A stretch of DNA of 64,000 nt from Ectobius pallidus (lineage: Eukaryota; Arthropoda; Insecta; Blattodea; Ectobiidae), in the NCBI GenBank assembly GCA_964059195.1, contig CAXKWD010000001.1, positions 159,018,532 to 159,082,531 on the forward strand. The letters run 5' to 3'. Shown here piece after piece: positions 1 through 12,104 of the stretch. The translations under genes were made by a program, and so were the position numbers. The notes under the pieces were generated by a model, which saw nothing but the letters and a program-made list of their open reading frames with translations, made no database searches and was not told the DNA's origin. Position 1 is the first letter of the stretch; the number at the start of each line of letters is the position of its first letter.

Positions 1-491
1 TGTTGGAGAAGTCTGCCGCCTGGGATTTGAACCATTGTGTGGCAACCATGTCCACCTCTTTGTCATTCTCTGTCATTCCTTGAGGTGTAGGAAAAGATGG
101 AAATCAATGTGAGTGAGATCCGGGCTGTAGGATGGATTTTTAAATACCTCCCAGCAAATTTCTTGCAGAAGTTTGACTAGGAGGTGTTTAAACATTCATC
201 CGACAGCCCGGATCTCGCTCCCATTGATTTCCATCTTTTCCTGCACCTCAAGAAATGACAAAGAGGCTAACGCGGTTGCCACACGTTGGTTCAATTCCCA
301 GGCGGCAGACTTTTCCAACACAGGTATTCAAACGTTGGTCCCACGGTATGAAAAATGTCTCAATTCCAGTGGCAAATATGTTGAAAAATAGCTGAACACT
401 TGCTGTATCTGTTGCAATAAATATTTCCATGAAATTGTGTTTTGTTTCTGTAAACAGCCCCAGGGAAACTTACTTTATGCATAGCCCTCGT
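1..491 (+). mobile_element. palindromic mariner remnant with transposase C-terminus
   Basis: Bases 1-151 and 180-320 are inverted copies (about 90% by eye) around a 28-bp loop. Read on the + strand, the right half has the mariner catalytic-region signature SPDLAPIDFHLFLHLKK, from the CAT at 193, stopped by TGA at 256. In another frame it has the typical mariner C-terminus (GIQTLVPRYEKCLN, then GKYVEK and TAA at 389-391). About 70 bases later GCATAGCCCTCG (479-490) resembles a mariner terminal inverted repeat. The frame is broken and the copy is dead. The left arm is the same transposase end in reverse and runs off the window edge. Confidence 0.8.
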
Positions 492-1862
492 TCAATGCCT
501 GTTTTTCACAGTTACATTATTTTGGTGCGAATCTTTATTTTTGTAGGCTATTCCATTCATTCGCCGCATGTTTGATATTGACCAATAAGATTTAGCAATT
601 CCTCGGATATATGCAAATCATGAATATTTATCTTATATAATGCTTGCTATTAATATGAGGATGTGATGTTATCTGATAACACGCCAGCTTGTTACTGGAA
701 ATGTAAGTGTCAACTTGCAGTGACCATACGTCACATGCTGCCAGTTAAAAGACAATAAAAATACAATAAAAACACATTATTTTATGCAACTTAACTTGTT
801 TGGAAATTGAAATAATATAATTGTACATTGATTAAAAGCACAATTTCAATTCGGTGCAAGCCAGTTTTTGTGCTTTTATTCTGTTCTGCTGTTAGCTTAC
901 CTGAATTAGGTTAACTATGTCATATGCACCATTGGTAGCATTGGTTACAACATGGTAACTTGAATTGAATCATGGATGGTTGATTCATGTGATTCATAGT
1001 GTACTGTGATCTTGCAGCTGTTAGTTTTGTTTTTATATAACTAAGTAAGAAAATGATTATTATTTGTATAATCTGTTACATTTTTATTCATGGAATAGTC
1101 TTAATAAATCCAACTCGTGTTTACAAGTTTCATAAGATAAATTCGTTCCTGCTGCACAGTCGCGGATCTATCAATAAACACACTCATGGGATTACTTAGG
1201 ATAAGTAACATGTCATCAATAGATAAAAAACAAATGAACAAAACTAAGAAAGATTTTTTTAAGATTGCCTTCTATTGATAGATAGTACTCTCTTTCCTTG
1301 GTCAATAAATTTTACGTAAATAGAAAGCTATAATTTTTTAATTATATATACAGTACTTGAAAATTCTCGGATGGTGATACAGAAAAGCTAGGTAGTGAGT
1401 AACCTGTTCTGTTATTGATTGTACGTTGGCGATTAAGCAAGAAGAAATGTTTATAAATGTCAGAAATATTTTTTTAAACAGATCACAGATCTGTATCAGT
1501 TAGCATTCATAAGTTATCACATTTTTGCTCAGCACTGCATTTTGTGGTTATGAGTTTTCTTTACTCAGGTGTTCCTTATCTGATTTATTAGTTGTGTGAA
1601 GTTAAGCTGTGGAGTGGTTCTTGTGTTCTTTATAAAATGTTTAACATATTACTATTTCATTATATTATGTATACAGAAACTAGAAATCGTAGTATTGTTA
1701 AACTGCTCAGTAAAAGAACAAATTATAATATTGAATGTATTAAATTTTTCATAAAGGAATTGAATATTTCCCTTGCAGTTAAAGAGAAAGCAAAAGCTAC
1801 CAGAGATTCAAAAAGTGTAGTAAAGACAAAAGGTCCTGAGAACACCAGCAAAAAGGAAACTT
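492..1862. other. AT-rich stretch without recognised features
   Basis: No exon, tRNA-like box, inverted end or long open frame with recognisable similarity was found. A 122-codon open frame at 1592-1960 runs into the next repeat and has no known motif. Confidence 0.5.
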
Positions 1863-3021
1863 ATAGTCCAGTCAATAAACGTCGAAAAACACCGAATAGA
1901 AAAAAAAAATCGTGTAGTTTTGAAATTTTGCAGAGATGTCGGAGGGAGTCTCCTGAATAACATACTAAAAGTCCCCGAAGGTGGGGGGTGAGCGGGGGGC
2001 AGGGGGGCCCGCAGAAGGTCCCAGTTTTAGGTTTTTCGCTTATATCTAAACAATGGTGCATCGTAGAGGGAAACTTTCTATATACAAAATTAAAGCTGAT
2101 AGCATTTCCTATAAGTTTGATTCTATACATTTCTTCCTACTTCCAATAGTTTTCGAGATATCCGCCAACGAAAATAAGAAATTTTCGAAAAAAGCTCTTT
2201 CGCCTCGCGCTTTTTGACACACTTTGTCTTCTAGCGCTTTAGCCCTTAGGTATACAGTAATGTTCTCAAGAAAGAAGTTGTAGGGAAATAAATTCACTTT
2301 AAAATGAGTTGTCATTTGTTATTTTGTGTTCAAATGTTCAAAAGTTATAAGAATTTAAGTTTCGATCAAATTTCGAGATTTCGAAAGAAAACCGTACATC
2401 GCACTTTCTCTATATTTAGGGATTATATCTTTGTATATAAACTGTATATTGTGTATTTACATCATGAAACAAGTGGAGAAATATGACACAACCATTAAAG
2501 TTGAATTTATTAAAAACCCCATCGCGGTACAAGCACAGGACATGTAATGGAAAATACATTATATTCCAGGCAAGAAAGGAAAAACAAGGACAAAAAAAAA
2601 ATCATGTAGTTTTGAAATTTGGCAGAGAAGTGGGGGGAAGTGTCCTAAACAACATAGTAAAAGTCCCCATGGATAGGGGGTGAGCGGAGGGTAGGGGGCA
2701 CTTTTGAATGCCATTTCTCGCAGTTTTCCCTAAACACACAAAAGCTATGGGTTCGCAAAAAACAGTTTATGCACAAAATTAAACTACATAAAAGTTCTTA
2801 TAAAATTGTTCTGAATGATAATTTTGTGTATTTAATAGTTCAGGAAATTAGATGGATATGAATTATGACATAGTTCTGGAAATTCTGTTTTACTGCACCT
2901 ATATACTATTATATTTTTTAACGAAAATGAAAGCAGATGATAAAATAAATGAGCATGTTGCCAAGCAAGTAAACTAGTTCTTAGAATAATATTCGTACTA
3001 AAGGTAAACATCAAAAATAAA

Positions 3022-3025
<4 letters not shown>

Positions 3026-3075
<50 letters not shown>
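3026..3075. repeat. (ATT)n microsatellite
   Basis: About 16 uninterrupted ATT units in the spacer of the long inverted repeat. Confidence 0.95.
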
Positions 3076-3076
<1 letters not shown>

Positions 3077-3383
3077 AAGCTTACAAAAATCTCATGGTAT
3101 GAGTGTACGTTATAAGAAACATAAACCAGGCCTATCATTTGGAAAAATTGTGAAGAGTTAGATAAGCCTGTATTTAGTAATTATAAGAGGCTATATTTAG
3201 TAATTATAAGACCTAGTAGGCCTACATAGTACTTTAAATAAATGTGTAGTTGTCTATTTTTTTCAGTCTCCAGTACTGGAATCCTAGTACATCGTATGAT
3301 AAGTTAGGGTTATATTGTTCTATCTACCGAACATTCAGTATTTATACACATATACAACATTAATTAAAGAGTGCCTGAACAAC

Positions 3384-3572
3384 TTATTTTGCTTGGACAC
3401 AATCAATTTTAAACTTTTCTTCTCCTTCTAATGGTATACTTGTTGGTGCACGTACCATGACAGGTTCCACAAACGGATGAGCATTTAATACCAGCTTTTC
3501 TGCATCCATATCTTCCACCACACCGAGTTGCACAGTGACAAAATATGATGTGCAAATATTCTCAGAAGCCAC
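3384..3572 (-). other. unidentified coding-like fragment in the inverted-repeat spacer
   Basis: A 62-codon open frame on the - strand ends in TAA (3384-3386). Its composition looks protein-like and not like random AT-rich DNA: YFVTVQLGVVEDMDAEKLVL, then HPFVEPVMVRAP and a charged end (GEEKFKIDCVQAK). It lies wholly in the single-copy spacer between the arms of the 3.2-kb inverted repeat. I do not recognise the family. It could be the last exon of an element-encoded protein or a captured host exon; TTCTGAG (3551-3557, reverse strand) might be an acceptor. Confidence 0.35.
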
Positions 3573-3831
3573 ATAGACAAGTAAACATTTATTTAAAGTA
3601 ATAGGTAGGCCTACTATTCTTACAATATCTAATAAATATATCTAATTCCTTACCATCTGAGTTTTATGTGTAACGTCACCATTAGTAAGTGTATTTTTCT
3701 AAGAACTAGTTTGCTTGCTTGGCATCATAATAATTTAATTATCATCTGCTTTCATTTTCGTTAAAAAATAATATATAGGTGTATGTAAAACAGAATTTCC
3801 ACAACTATGTCCTACCTCATATCCTTGTATT

Positions 3832-4080
3832 TGAGCCTCTTAAAGCCCAAGTGGTGTAACTCACATTACTGCTGTTCTGAGATATTGAAGGTTTTGTCTG
3901 TCACCAAGTACATGGCTTTATGGACAGCAAAAAATTGTGCTCCTACCTACAGGATTGCTATGCAAGTTATGACTTACACCGTTTGCGCTATTAATAGAAG
4001 AACGCTTTCTGAATAGGATGCTGACCATAACTAAAAAAATCCAAAACTGGAGTTACACCACTTGGGCTTTAAGGGGCTCA
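3832..4080. mobile_element. 249-bp MITE inserted in one arm of the inverted repeat
   Basis: Perfect 24-bp terminal inverted repeats beginning CTTAAAGCCCAAGTGG at 3838 and mirrored to 4074; with one mismatch they extend to TGAGCC at 3832 and GGCTCA at 4080. The opposite arm lacks this segment at the matching point near 2845-2860, so it was inserted after the arms formed. No clear target duplication. Confidence 0.8.
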
Positions 4081-5340
4081 GTGAACTATTAAATATGCAA
4101 AAATATCATTCAGATCAATTTTATAAGAAATTTTATGTAGTTTAATTTTGTGCATAAACTGTGTTTTGCTAGAACTCATAGCTTTTGTGTGTTTAGAGAA
4201 AACTGCAAGAAATGACATTCAAAAGTGCCCCCCACCCCCGCTCACTCCCTATCCATGGGGACTTTTACTATGTTGTTTAGGACACTTTTCCCCACATCTC
4301 TGCCAAATTTCAAAACTACATGATTTTTTGTCCCTATTTTTCCTTTCTTGTCTGCAATATAATGTATTTTCCATTACATACCCTGTGCTTGTACCGTGAT
4401 CGATTTTTAATAAATTCAACTTTAATGATTGTGTGATATTTCTCCACTTGTTTCATGATGTAAATACACAATATACAGTTCATATACAAATATATAACCC
4501 CTAAATATAGAGAAAGTGCGATGTACGGTTTTCTTTCGAAATCTCGAAATTTGATCGAAACCTAAATTGTTATAACTTTTGAACATTTGAAGACAAAATG
4601 ACAAATGACAACTCACTTTAAAGTGAATTTATTTCCCTACAACTTCTTTCATGAGAACATTGTTGTATACCTAAGGGCTGAAGCGCTAGAAGACAAAGTG
4701 TGTCGAAAAGCGCGAGGCGAAAGAGCTTTTTTCGAAAATTTCTTATTTTCGTTGGCGGATATCTCGAAAACTATTGGAAATAGGAAGAAATGTATAGAAT
4801 CAAACTTGTAGGAAATTTTATCAGCTTTAATTTTGTACATAGCAATTTTTCCTCTACGGTGCACCATTGTTTAGATATAAGCGAAAAACCTAAAACTGGG
4901 ACCTTCTGCGGGCCCCCCTGCCCCCCGCTCACCCCCCACCTTCGGGGACTTTTAGTATGTTGTTCAGGATACTCCCTCCGACAACTCTGCAAAATTTCAA
5001 AACTACACGATTTTTTTTTTCTATTTTTTATTCGTTGCCTGGACTATTATATCATAATTGATTATAATGGGTGTGTTTTAATCATGCTGTGAACTTGGCC
5101 ATATCATAACTAAATAATTTGCTGACTTTTGTTGTTTAAGGCATAAGGTACAATATTATAATACAAAGAAATCTGAAATTTTGAGGTTTTTCATACCTGG
5201 TGAAAGTTTTGTCGCATCATGGGCTTGGCCCTGTAAGGTCTTCCATCAGTGTGCCTCATTTAACAGATAATCTCTTTTAAGGTTGAGAAGGTCTATAGTT
5301 TTCTCAGTTAGGACCCGCAAATGCATTCAGACATTCTTCA

Positions 5341-5344
<4 letters not shown>

Positions 5345-5375
<31 letters not shown>
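5345..5375. repeat. (TA)n microsatellite
   Basis: About 15 TA units. The flanking stretch 5048-7029 shows no other recognised feature. Confidence 0.95.
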
Positions 5376-5377
<2 letters not shown>

Positions 5378-7029
5378 TATATAAGGTAACACTCATAGTT
5401 TCAACTTCATACTATATTGTTTAGATCTATGTAGTTTTCGTCTTTCGTGTTCCATGGGCCACAATGGCAACTTCCAAGGGTCACTAATTGGACAGTTCTG
5501 ATATGGAATATCCATTAGTATACTAAGATATTTCCACTTCCTACTTTGTTTCTATCATAACCCTTCTCCATCCTTTTCTGCTCCCTAAGAGTAAACAAAG
5601 GGTAATGCAAATTTTATTTGATATATGTGTAACTATTGGGCATCAGTGAGACTATGGAATAGACATACATGAAAGAAGAAAAATATTGTACCATTAAATT
5701 ATTATTCCTCCAAAAAGGAAAAGTTTATAATATTCTTTCAAGAAGGGTAAATGAATAGATCTGTGTTCTCTCACGATTATAGATCTATTTGTGAAAATAA
5801 GTGTCTGTTCTTGAGCTTGACTTTGAATTCTGAATATTTTTAATTTTGCATTTGTTTCCTCGTCTCCTTGAAGGAAATTTAAGCCTAAAGATTTCATCTG
5901 GGTGTTAGTCTACAATAAATAAGGTTATCCCAGTGAGGTAGTGTTTTCAGCCGGGTTTATTTTCTCTTCCGGATGCCATCTGATTGCGTGACCAGGTGCT
6001 TGTAAGGTTTCAGTCATCATCAGGTTTCTTGATCTTGTTAGGGAGCTCTGGTTTTAGTGCTGCCCTCCTGTTTCAAACTGATATTGTAGACTTTCATTAG
6101 ATGGATTTTTGAAGGCAGATATAAATATTCTCCTGTTCTGTTGATGCAAATCGTCAATTCTAGCAGCATTATTACTTTATGTTTCATATTTTTATTGTAA
6201 TCTAATGAATTTCAGAAGAGAAGTTGTTTGCGGACAACATTTTCTTTATTTCAGTCCCTTTTTGTAGGTTCAACCTTCCCTCACATCACATGAAAATCCC
6301 TTCTCAGGTTTTAATTTCAGATAGAGCGTATTATTAAAAAAAAAAAGCTTGTATCAGAAAATTAGACTAGTCCTTAATCTGAAAGATTATTTTATTGGAG
6401 ATTAACTTACCTTTAACTAAGATAGTGGAGTAATTTTTAAGATAGAAAAAAAGGTAGAAAATTATTTATCCAGTTAGGAAAACTTCCCTAAGGAGACATG
6501 AGGAGAGAGAGAATAGTTAAGACACTGGATTCAGGCTCTAAGGGAGTATTCCACTAATGGTAGAAAAGTGTCGTTTACATATAACAAGGTGAAATTTACA
6601 TACTTCCTCCTTATTCCAACCATTATCTCGTAGACCATTCAAATAACTTTTTTCTTTTGTCTCATATTTTTGGGGATTATATCTAGGTGCATACAGTAAG
6701 CTATTTCTTTCCATTCATCTTGCCTTTGCAATTATTTTATACCTAAAATTTAACGGCATATACCATAGTGAAGATGTTTAATGCTTAAAGCCTTGTCATC
6801 AAGTCATGTTTAGGTTATATAAATATCAAAATTCCTACTCTTTTTTTTTTTAATTGTTCATCAACATGCCCCATTACATAGTAACACTACATGCTTTGTT
6901 TGCCGAGGCCTCAGTTCGATACCGGTGCTATGTTTATTGCTTTACATTCATGTTCGTTTGTGCAATAGGGATTTGTTAGTAATGGATTTGTCCCACTATG
7001 CTATCGATCTGAGGCATCGTTCACATTGA

Positions 7030-7735
7030 TTGATGATTAGGGACGGATTCTTAGGTTTTTACCTATTTTTTCCCCTTACTTCCAAAACAAAAAGCGATCA
7101 CACACTTTTTCGAATCATGCCCATAGGATTCACCCACATTAATTCTGTGGCACCTAAAAATACCTAAATGGGGTATAAAAACCTAAATGTACCTAAACGG
7201 GATAAAAAACCTAAAATATCTAATTTAGGCTACTTTTTTGCCTTTTTTGTTTGTCAGTTGAGAAATTTTGCAGAGAGACAATTTTTGTCGGGTTGAAATT
7301 AATACCAACAGCGTTTCGTTCAACTCAATGTCGTCTAGGATGACAGTATCAAGAGAGGAAGTGTAAGAGTACCTGCGTATTCCTTTTAAAATACTCGTAC
7401 GAAGAACCATTGTTGATATCATGTGAGGTTGAAAGGACATTTTCTGCCTTCAAATGTATTCTATTTTCACTGCTTCTTTTGATTGTTTATGCTTTCTTTC
7501 TTCAATTCTTTAATATTGCCCGAAAGCAAGTTTACACAAATTTAATTCAATTTTGTTAAGTTAAACTTTACAAGTATTATGTATTGAATCCTATGTAGCA
7601 CATTAAAATTCATTAAACCAATTATTCTACCCAAAAACAATATTTTGGACAAAAGACCTAAAAAAACTATTTCACCTAATGGAAAACCTAAAACAGTGTT
7701 TTTAAAAACCTAAAAATCCGGTCCCTATTGATGAT
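7030..7735 (+). mobile_element. non-autonomous hAT element with 8-bp target duplication
   Basis: The element spans 7038-7727. Terminal repeats are TAGGGACGGATTCTTAGG on the left and, reversed, TAGGGACCGGATTTTTAGG on the right. The 8-bp duplication TTGATGAT flanks it at 7030-7037 and 7728-7735, the length expected for hAT. On the + strand near 7412-7460 the bases read CEVERTFSAFKCI, the conserved hAT C-terminal dimerisation motif, so this is an internally deleted derivative of a hAT transposon. Several CCTAAA repeats sit just inside both ends. Confidence 0.9.
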
Positions 7736-8250
7736 ATATATAATAATACAGTTGACAGTGTTTACAATATTTACAATTTTTCAAAGTCTATTGCATTAAA
7801 AAATTTGCAGAACTCCTCGATGTGTCTTCTTGCTAGCTCTCTCTTTGTAGTCGGCCATTTTCCACCATTTTTAACAATTTTCAAAACAAGTGTCTGCTTT
7901 TCTACGTTGAGAATAGGGCAATAAAATAGGAGATGATCCACCATCTGATCCCCTGTGTTGCATGGACAAGTTGGATCGTCACTTATTTTAAATCTGTTAA
8001 GATAACTTCTTATCTTGCAGTGACCTGTTGGTAGGAAAGTGAATTTTGGCGTAATGCTTATTGTCTTCTTGAGTCTGTCGACAATGCTTGGAAAAAATTC
8101 TTTCATTAACGCTCCTTTGTGTGTGTTGTTCCATTCTCTTTGCCATCTCCTGAGTCCATCTTCCTTCTCCCTTTTTACTATTACATCCTTGGAGATCTTC
8201 TGGTAGACTATTTCTCCGTCCTCCGCTGCTGCTATTCACAATATTTCCAG
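7736..8250 (-). pseudogene. LINE 3' fragment (C-terminal region of ORF2)
   Basis: On the - strand one frame is open from about 8247 to the stop at 7771. It reads EIVYQKISKDVIVK, RRWQREWNNT, then FLPTGHCKIRSYLNRF, DDPTCPCN and DHLLFYCPIL. The GH-x-YL-x-RF and CPC-DHLLF-C pattern is the post-RNase-H end of arthropod non-LTR retrotransposons of the R1/Jockey kind. An in-frame stop just upstream and the loss of all RT motifs mark a 5' truncation near 8250. The 3' end abuts the target duplication of the hAT element, so one of the two inserted next to the other. Confidence 0.8.
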
Positions 8251-8502
8251 TACTTACTGCTGTCACGTAGAACAGAGACCTACTTCTCCCATGAGCTTCC
8301 TTATGGATTAAATAATCATCCTTTTACATCGTTGCAGTATTCATATATGCTAATTGAACAGACCAATTTTTTGTTTTTTGTTTTGTTTGTTGTTTTGTAA
8401 TATCAGACTACAATAGATGTGCATTATTATGTTAAAGTTATATTTCAAAAGTTTGCTATATTATAACTGTAGCTATAATAAAATATACACTGGGACAGTA
8501 TA

Positions 8503-8949
8503 ATAAATTATTTGGCGAAAGACAAATATAAGGTGCAGTTTAAGCTCCACCCACTCGATATTCACATTTTGTTTGTCAGCGAAGCATGGTGACAAACTAT
8601 CCTTGTATACTGTCGCAGACACTCCCGACCATACCAAATATTAAAAATGCAAGAGAGCCCCTTGTACCAAATATTAAAAATGCGAGAGTGGCCCTTGTAC
8701 CTAATATTAAAAATTCGAGAGTGCCCCTTGTACCAAATATTAAAAATTCGAGAGTGCCCCTTGTACCAAATATTAAAAATTCGAGAGTACCCACAGGTTT
8801 GCCTTGTACCCAACAGTTTGTCAGCCTGTTTATCCTCGAAGAATTCGCTAGATCGTGGTATAAAAGAAAGTGCTTCACTGGGGGTGGGTTAGGGCGGGAT
8901 ATGTCTCATGCGACACTGCACCTTATATTTGGTTTTTCCCAATTATTTA
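8503..8949. mobile_element. MITE with internal 33-bp minisatellite
   Basis: Inverted ends of about 35 bp: ACAAATATAAGGTGCAG (8522-8538) is mirrored by CTGCACCTTATATTTG (8916-8931), and the match continues outward to about 8503 and 8949. A CCACCCA / GGGTGGG pair lies further in. The core is a five-copy tandem repeat. The open frames across it exist only because the unit is a multiple of three. Confidence 0.8.
8632..8791. repeat. 33-bp tandem repeat, five copies
   Basis: Units start at 8632, 8665, 8698, 8731 and 8764 with the core ACCAAATATTAAAAAT. They show stepwise sequence drift from left (GCAAGAGAG) to right (TCGAGAGTG). There are no spacers, so it is not a CRISPR array. Confidence 0.95.
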
Positions 8950-10829
8950 AAAAAAATTTGTTTCTAAAACAAAAATTAATCTAAATCCACTTTTGTACAT
9001 TTAGTTTGAATCCCATGTAAGTAAAGAAGGATGTTAAGACAAGAAAATTCTGTCATTCCAAAATGGCTCGAATTTACTGCGTTTAGATTCCAATAGAGCA
9101 GTTGTTGGTGTATTGAAAATCTAGATTTGTTTCCATTTGTGTCAAAAAGGATATTTAAGTTTTTAAGAAATATTAAGACAGTTTGTAGTAATTGAAAGTT
9201 GACACAACAATTTTGATAGCAGTGTTTATGCTTGCTTGAGTAATTTTAGCAGCAAGAGGCAGGTGGAGTTTTACAGTTGGGCCTCGATGAATATTCACCA
9301 GATTTTATGTAATTGGGTTATGGAAATGGAGCACTTGATTAGGATCTAAGGAGCGCATTAAGTGGAAGAGTGATGCAAGTTCGGCATTCTCAGTTCTTGA
9401 ATTAGAGATGAAAGACATGTAGAGCATTGGTCCTAAGAAATCTTTAGAAAAATGTAATTTTTCACCCCATACTTAGTATAAAGTGACAAGCAGTTTAGTA
9501 AACAAATCACTTGTTCATAACAAATATCTTTGAAAAAGTCATGTTCTTTTTTAATAAGTATTTGCCCAATTTTTAATAATTTTAACTTTATTTAAAACTT
9601 AAAAGTTTATATTTTTTCCTCTTTGTAGGTGCACTACTTCTAAGCAGTTTTTAATTACATATTCAAACATGTTTCGGGGAAATCTTAAACCATTTCAATT
9701 ACATATTTATTCAAATTTTAGGTCACAATAAAATCAGAATTTAAACTGTGGAAAGACATTGAACTTAAACATGCCTCTCGACTAAACTAGTCTAAAACTG
9801 CTTATAAGATATAGTTATATATAGGCTACCTAGAGCCTGGAAGTTCTGGTATTTATTATGGGTAAAATAGGCAGGCAAAAAAAGCACTTGCAATACCGAA
9901 AATAGGCAGTAATATTAACAAATTGGGCATTTATTAAAAGTCAAAACAGCGTATTTCCACTCTTTATTAATGAAAATAGCTATCTAAGATGCTTAATAAT
10001 TTATCATATCCAGTATTTACTTTTCTTGATTAGAACGAACTACAAGACCTTAGTTTTGATCAGTGAGTTGAAATTTAACATTACAGTGTTGGCTATTTTA
10101 TAATGTTCTATTCTGTGTTTTCAGTTTGCAAATACTATGTGTAGAGAAAATACAGCTAGTTAGATTCACATAAATGAAATATTTATAGAAAAACTTGGAA
10201 AAAAGGAAGCATACAACTCATTGTCTCAAGGTGAAGAGTTGTGGAGTTGATTAGCTTTTGTTTTTTATTAGGAAAGAGGAAGATCCTAGAAATTGTTAAT
10301 GTGGGTCAAGCATTGTCCTTTGAATCTGATAAAGTGACAAGTGAAATTATTTGTTTATAAAATGTGGTTATTTACAAGTGGCCTGTTGCTTAAATATTTG
10401 GCTCAAATAAAATGAGCAAAGTGGCTGGATCTATTTCTGTGTTGCTGGGAAGTGAGCTTTTCACAAATAAATTCTACATCGGTCTTTGTTTCTAAGTTGG
10501 AGCTATTACTCGTTGAATTAGAAGTTAAATTCATAGGTTAACAAATGTTTATCTTAATTGCTCTCTCTGTAAGGGGTATTCATTACCGGTACCAGTTAGG
10601 TTAGAAATATGTGTAATAGAAATATTCCTATACACAACTTTCCCTTTAGTCAGTTCCTCCTTACTTCCTGCTCCATAAATTGTTAAGTATTACTTGCATT
10701 TAATTGTAGCTGTACAGAACAATTCCTTTTTGTGAAGCTTGATGCATGACAAATAATTTTGTAAATTGTGAAGGTGTTGAAAAGTATTTAACACATCCTA
10801 TATTTAACATATATATATATATATATATG

Positions 10830-10880
<51 letters not shown>

Positions 10881-12104
10881 CGAAACAGTACAGAACAATG
10901 TCATTATACTGTATATCAGTAAAATTTTTAAAATAGAAATAGTTACGATACTGTACAAAAATACCAAATCTTCCAGTAGTAACTTGCTTGTCCCTTTTGC
11001 TTATGCCATTAATTCAGCTGGTGAAACTGCTGGCATAGGTGAAAAAAATGCTCCTAGTCTATTTTTTATGTAAATACCGCTTTAACTTGCGGAGTTTAAT
11101 AACTGTTCAAAGTCAGTTTGTTAGGTTTACCATATTACGATTATATACTGTTCTCACATATTGTGTTTATATCTTTGCCAAATCATATATCAGATCTTTG
11201 CCAAATCATATATCACTTAATGTTATTTTGAATATGATTATGATTAATTCTGTTATAAAAGTTATAAATGTCTCCTCTAATTCATAAAATTTAGATGGTA
11301 TTAAAAATTAGCGTAACCTAAGTCTAAATGTCTCAAAGTAAAGTAAAAGTACCTTATGATGGCAAACTGTTTTAAATTTCCAGTTTTATCCTGACATTGC
11401 TGTGTTCTCTTGGCATATTCAGAGAATGTGTTCATCATATACTCATGTAGATAGGCATTCATTACAATTTGTCAGGTTCAGTAAATGGGATTATATTGTA
11501 TTTCATTCATTTTTAGAACCACAGACACATAGGCCTGTCATGTTGAGATTATATTTAACAGTATTCTAGAGCACTCTCACAGATGATATACTAACTCCAC
11601 TAATCCACTGATTCCAGCAGAAAGTGGGAATTACAGTTTATATTTTCAAATAAAGTGAAATGCATTATTCACTAGTTATCCATTTAATTGAAATTTATGT
11701 TTCACTAAACTATGCTTAATTGCAGAACCTTTCACTGATACTCAGATTGCAATTTTCATTTGAATACTATTGCTTTTGTTTTTCTGCTATGAACATGAAA
11801 TACTGCATGATAATGGGTTAATCAACTAGTTTATTTTTAGAGAATTCGGATTTCAATATGACAGCCAAGTTCCACAAGAAATGAAGGCCTACTGAACAGG
11901 ATTGGCATACCCAGTTTGATCTTAATCTGTTTGTATACATAACTTAACTTTACATGTTGATTTCCATCCATGGTGTTTGTTCTGAAAGTTTACCAAGGTA
12001 ATTAACACTCTGCTACAAAAATACCTTCATTCAGTGATTTAGCACTAAAGTTGGACACAAGAATGAAAATTATGCAGACTAGTGGAAAGATTTAGTTACA
12101 GTTA
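8950..12104. other. AT-rich stretch, (TA)n only
   Basis: Two (TA)n tracts at 10809-10828 and 10839-10877. Otherwise I see no exon, tRNA-like box or terminal repeat. Confidence 0.5.

Larger units (their letters stand above)
1863..5047. repeat. 3.2-kb long inverted repeat (foldback-type element)
   Basis: The left arm (about 1863-3000) is matched in reverse by the right arm (about 3682-5047). The outermost shared bases are TAGTCCAG at the left and CTGGACTA at the right. Each arm holds two related blocks about 690 bp apart, each with GTAGTTTTGAAATTT followed by a G-rich run (1980-2010, 2676-2699; C-rich on the right arm at 4227-4250 and 4908-4937). Paired short frames of 60-68 codons in the two arms are mirror copies and not genes. 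The right arm is longer because a 249-bp element sits in it. Superfamily unknown; it could be a foldback transposon or a palindromic duplication of a repeat. Confidence 0.8.

Noticed and set aside
2109..4867. Paired short frames (60-73 codons) around 2.1-2.5 and 4.4-4.9 kb that encode almost the same peptides
   Set aside because: They are the same non-coding sequence in the two arms of the long inverted repeat; no motif and no start context.
8632..8791. CRISPR-like array
   Set aside because: The repeats touch each other without spacers and the window is eukaryotic.
8586..8984. Open frames of 81-132 codons on both strands encoding repeats such as VPNIKNSR
   Set aside because: They follow from a 33-bp tandem repeat inside a MITE; frames are open on both strands simply because the unit is a multiple of three.
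10834..11073. 79-codon frame starting with Ile/Tyr repeats
   Set aside because: Translation of a (TA)n microsatellite.
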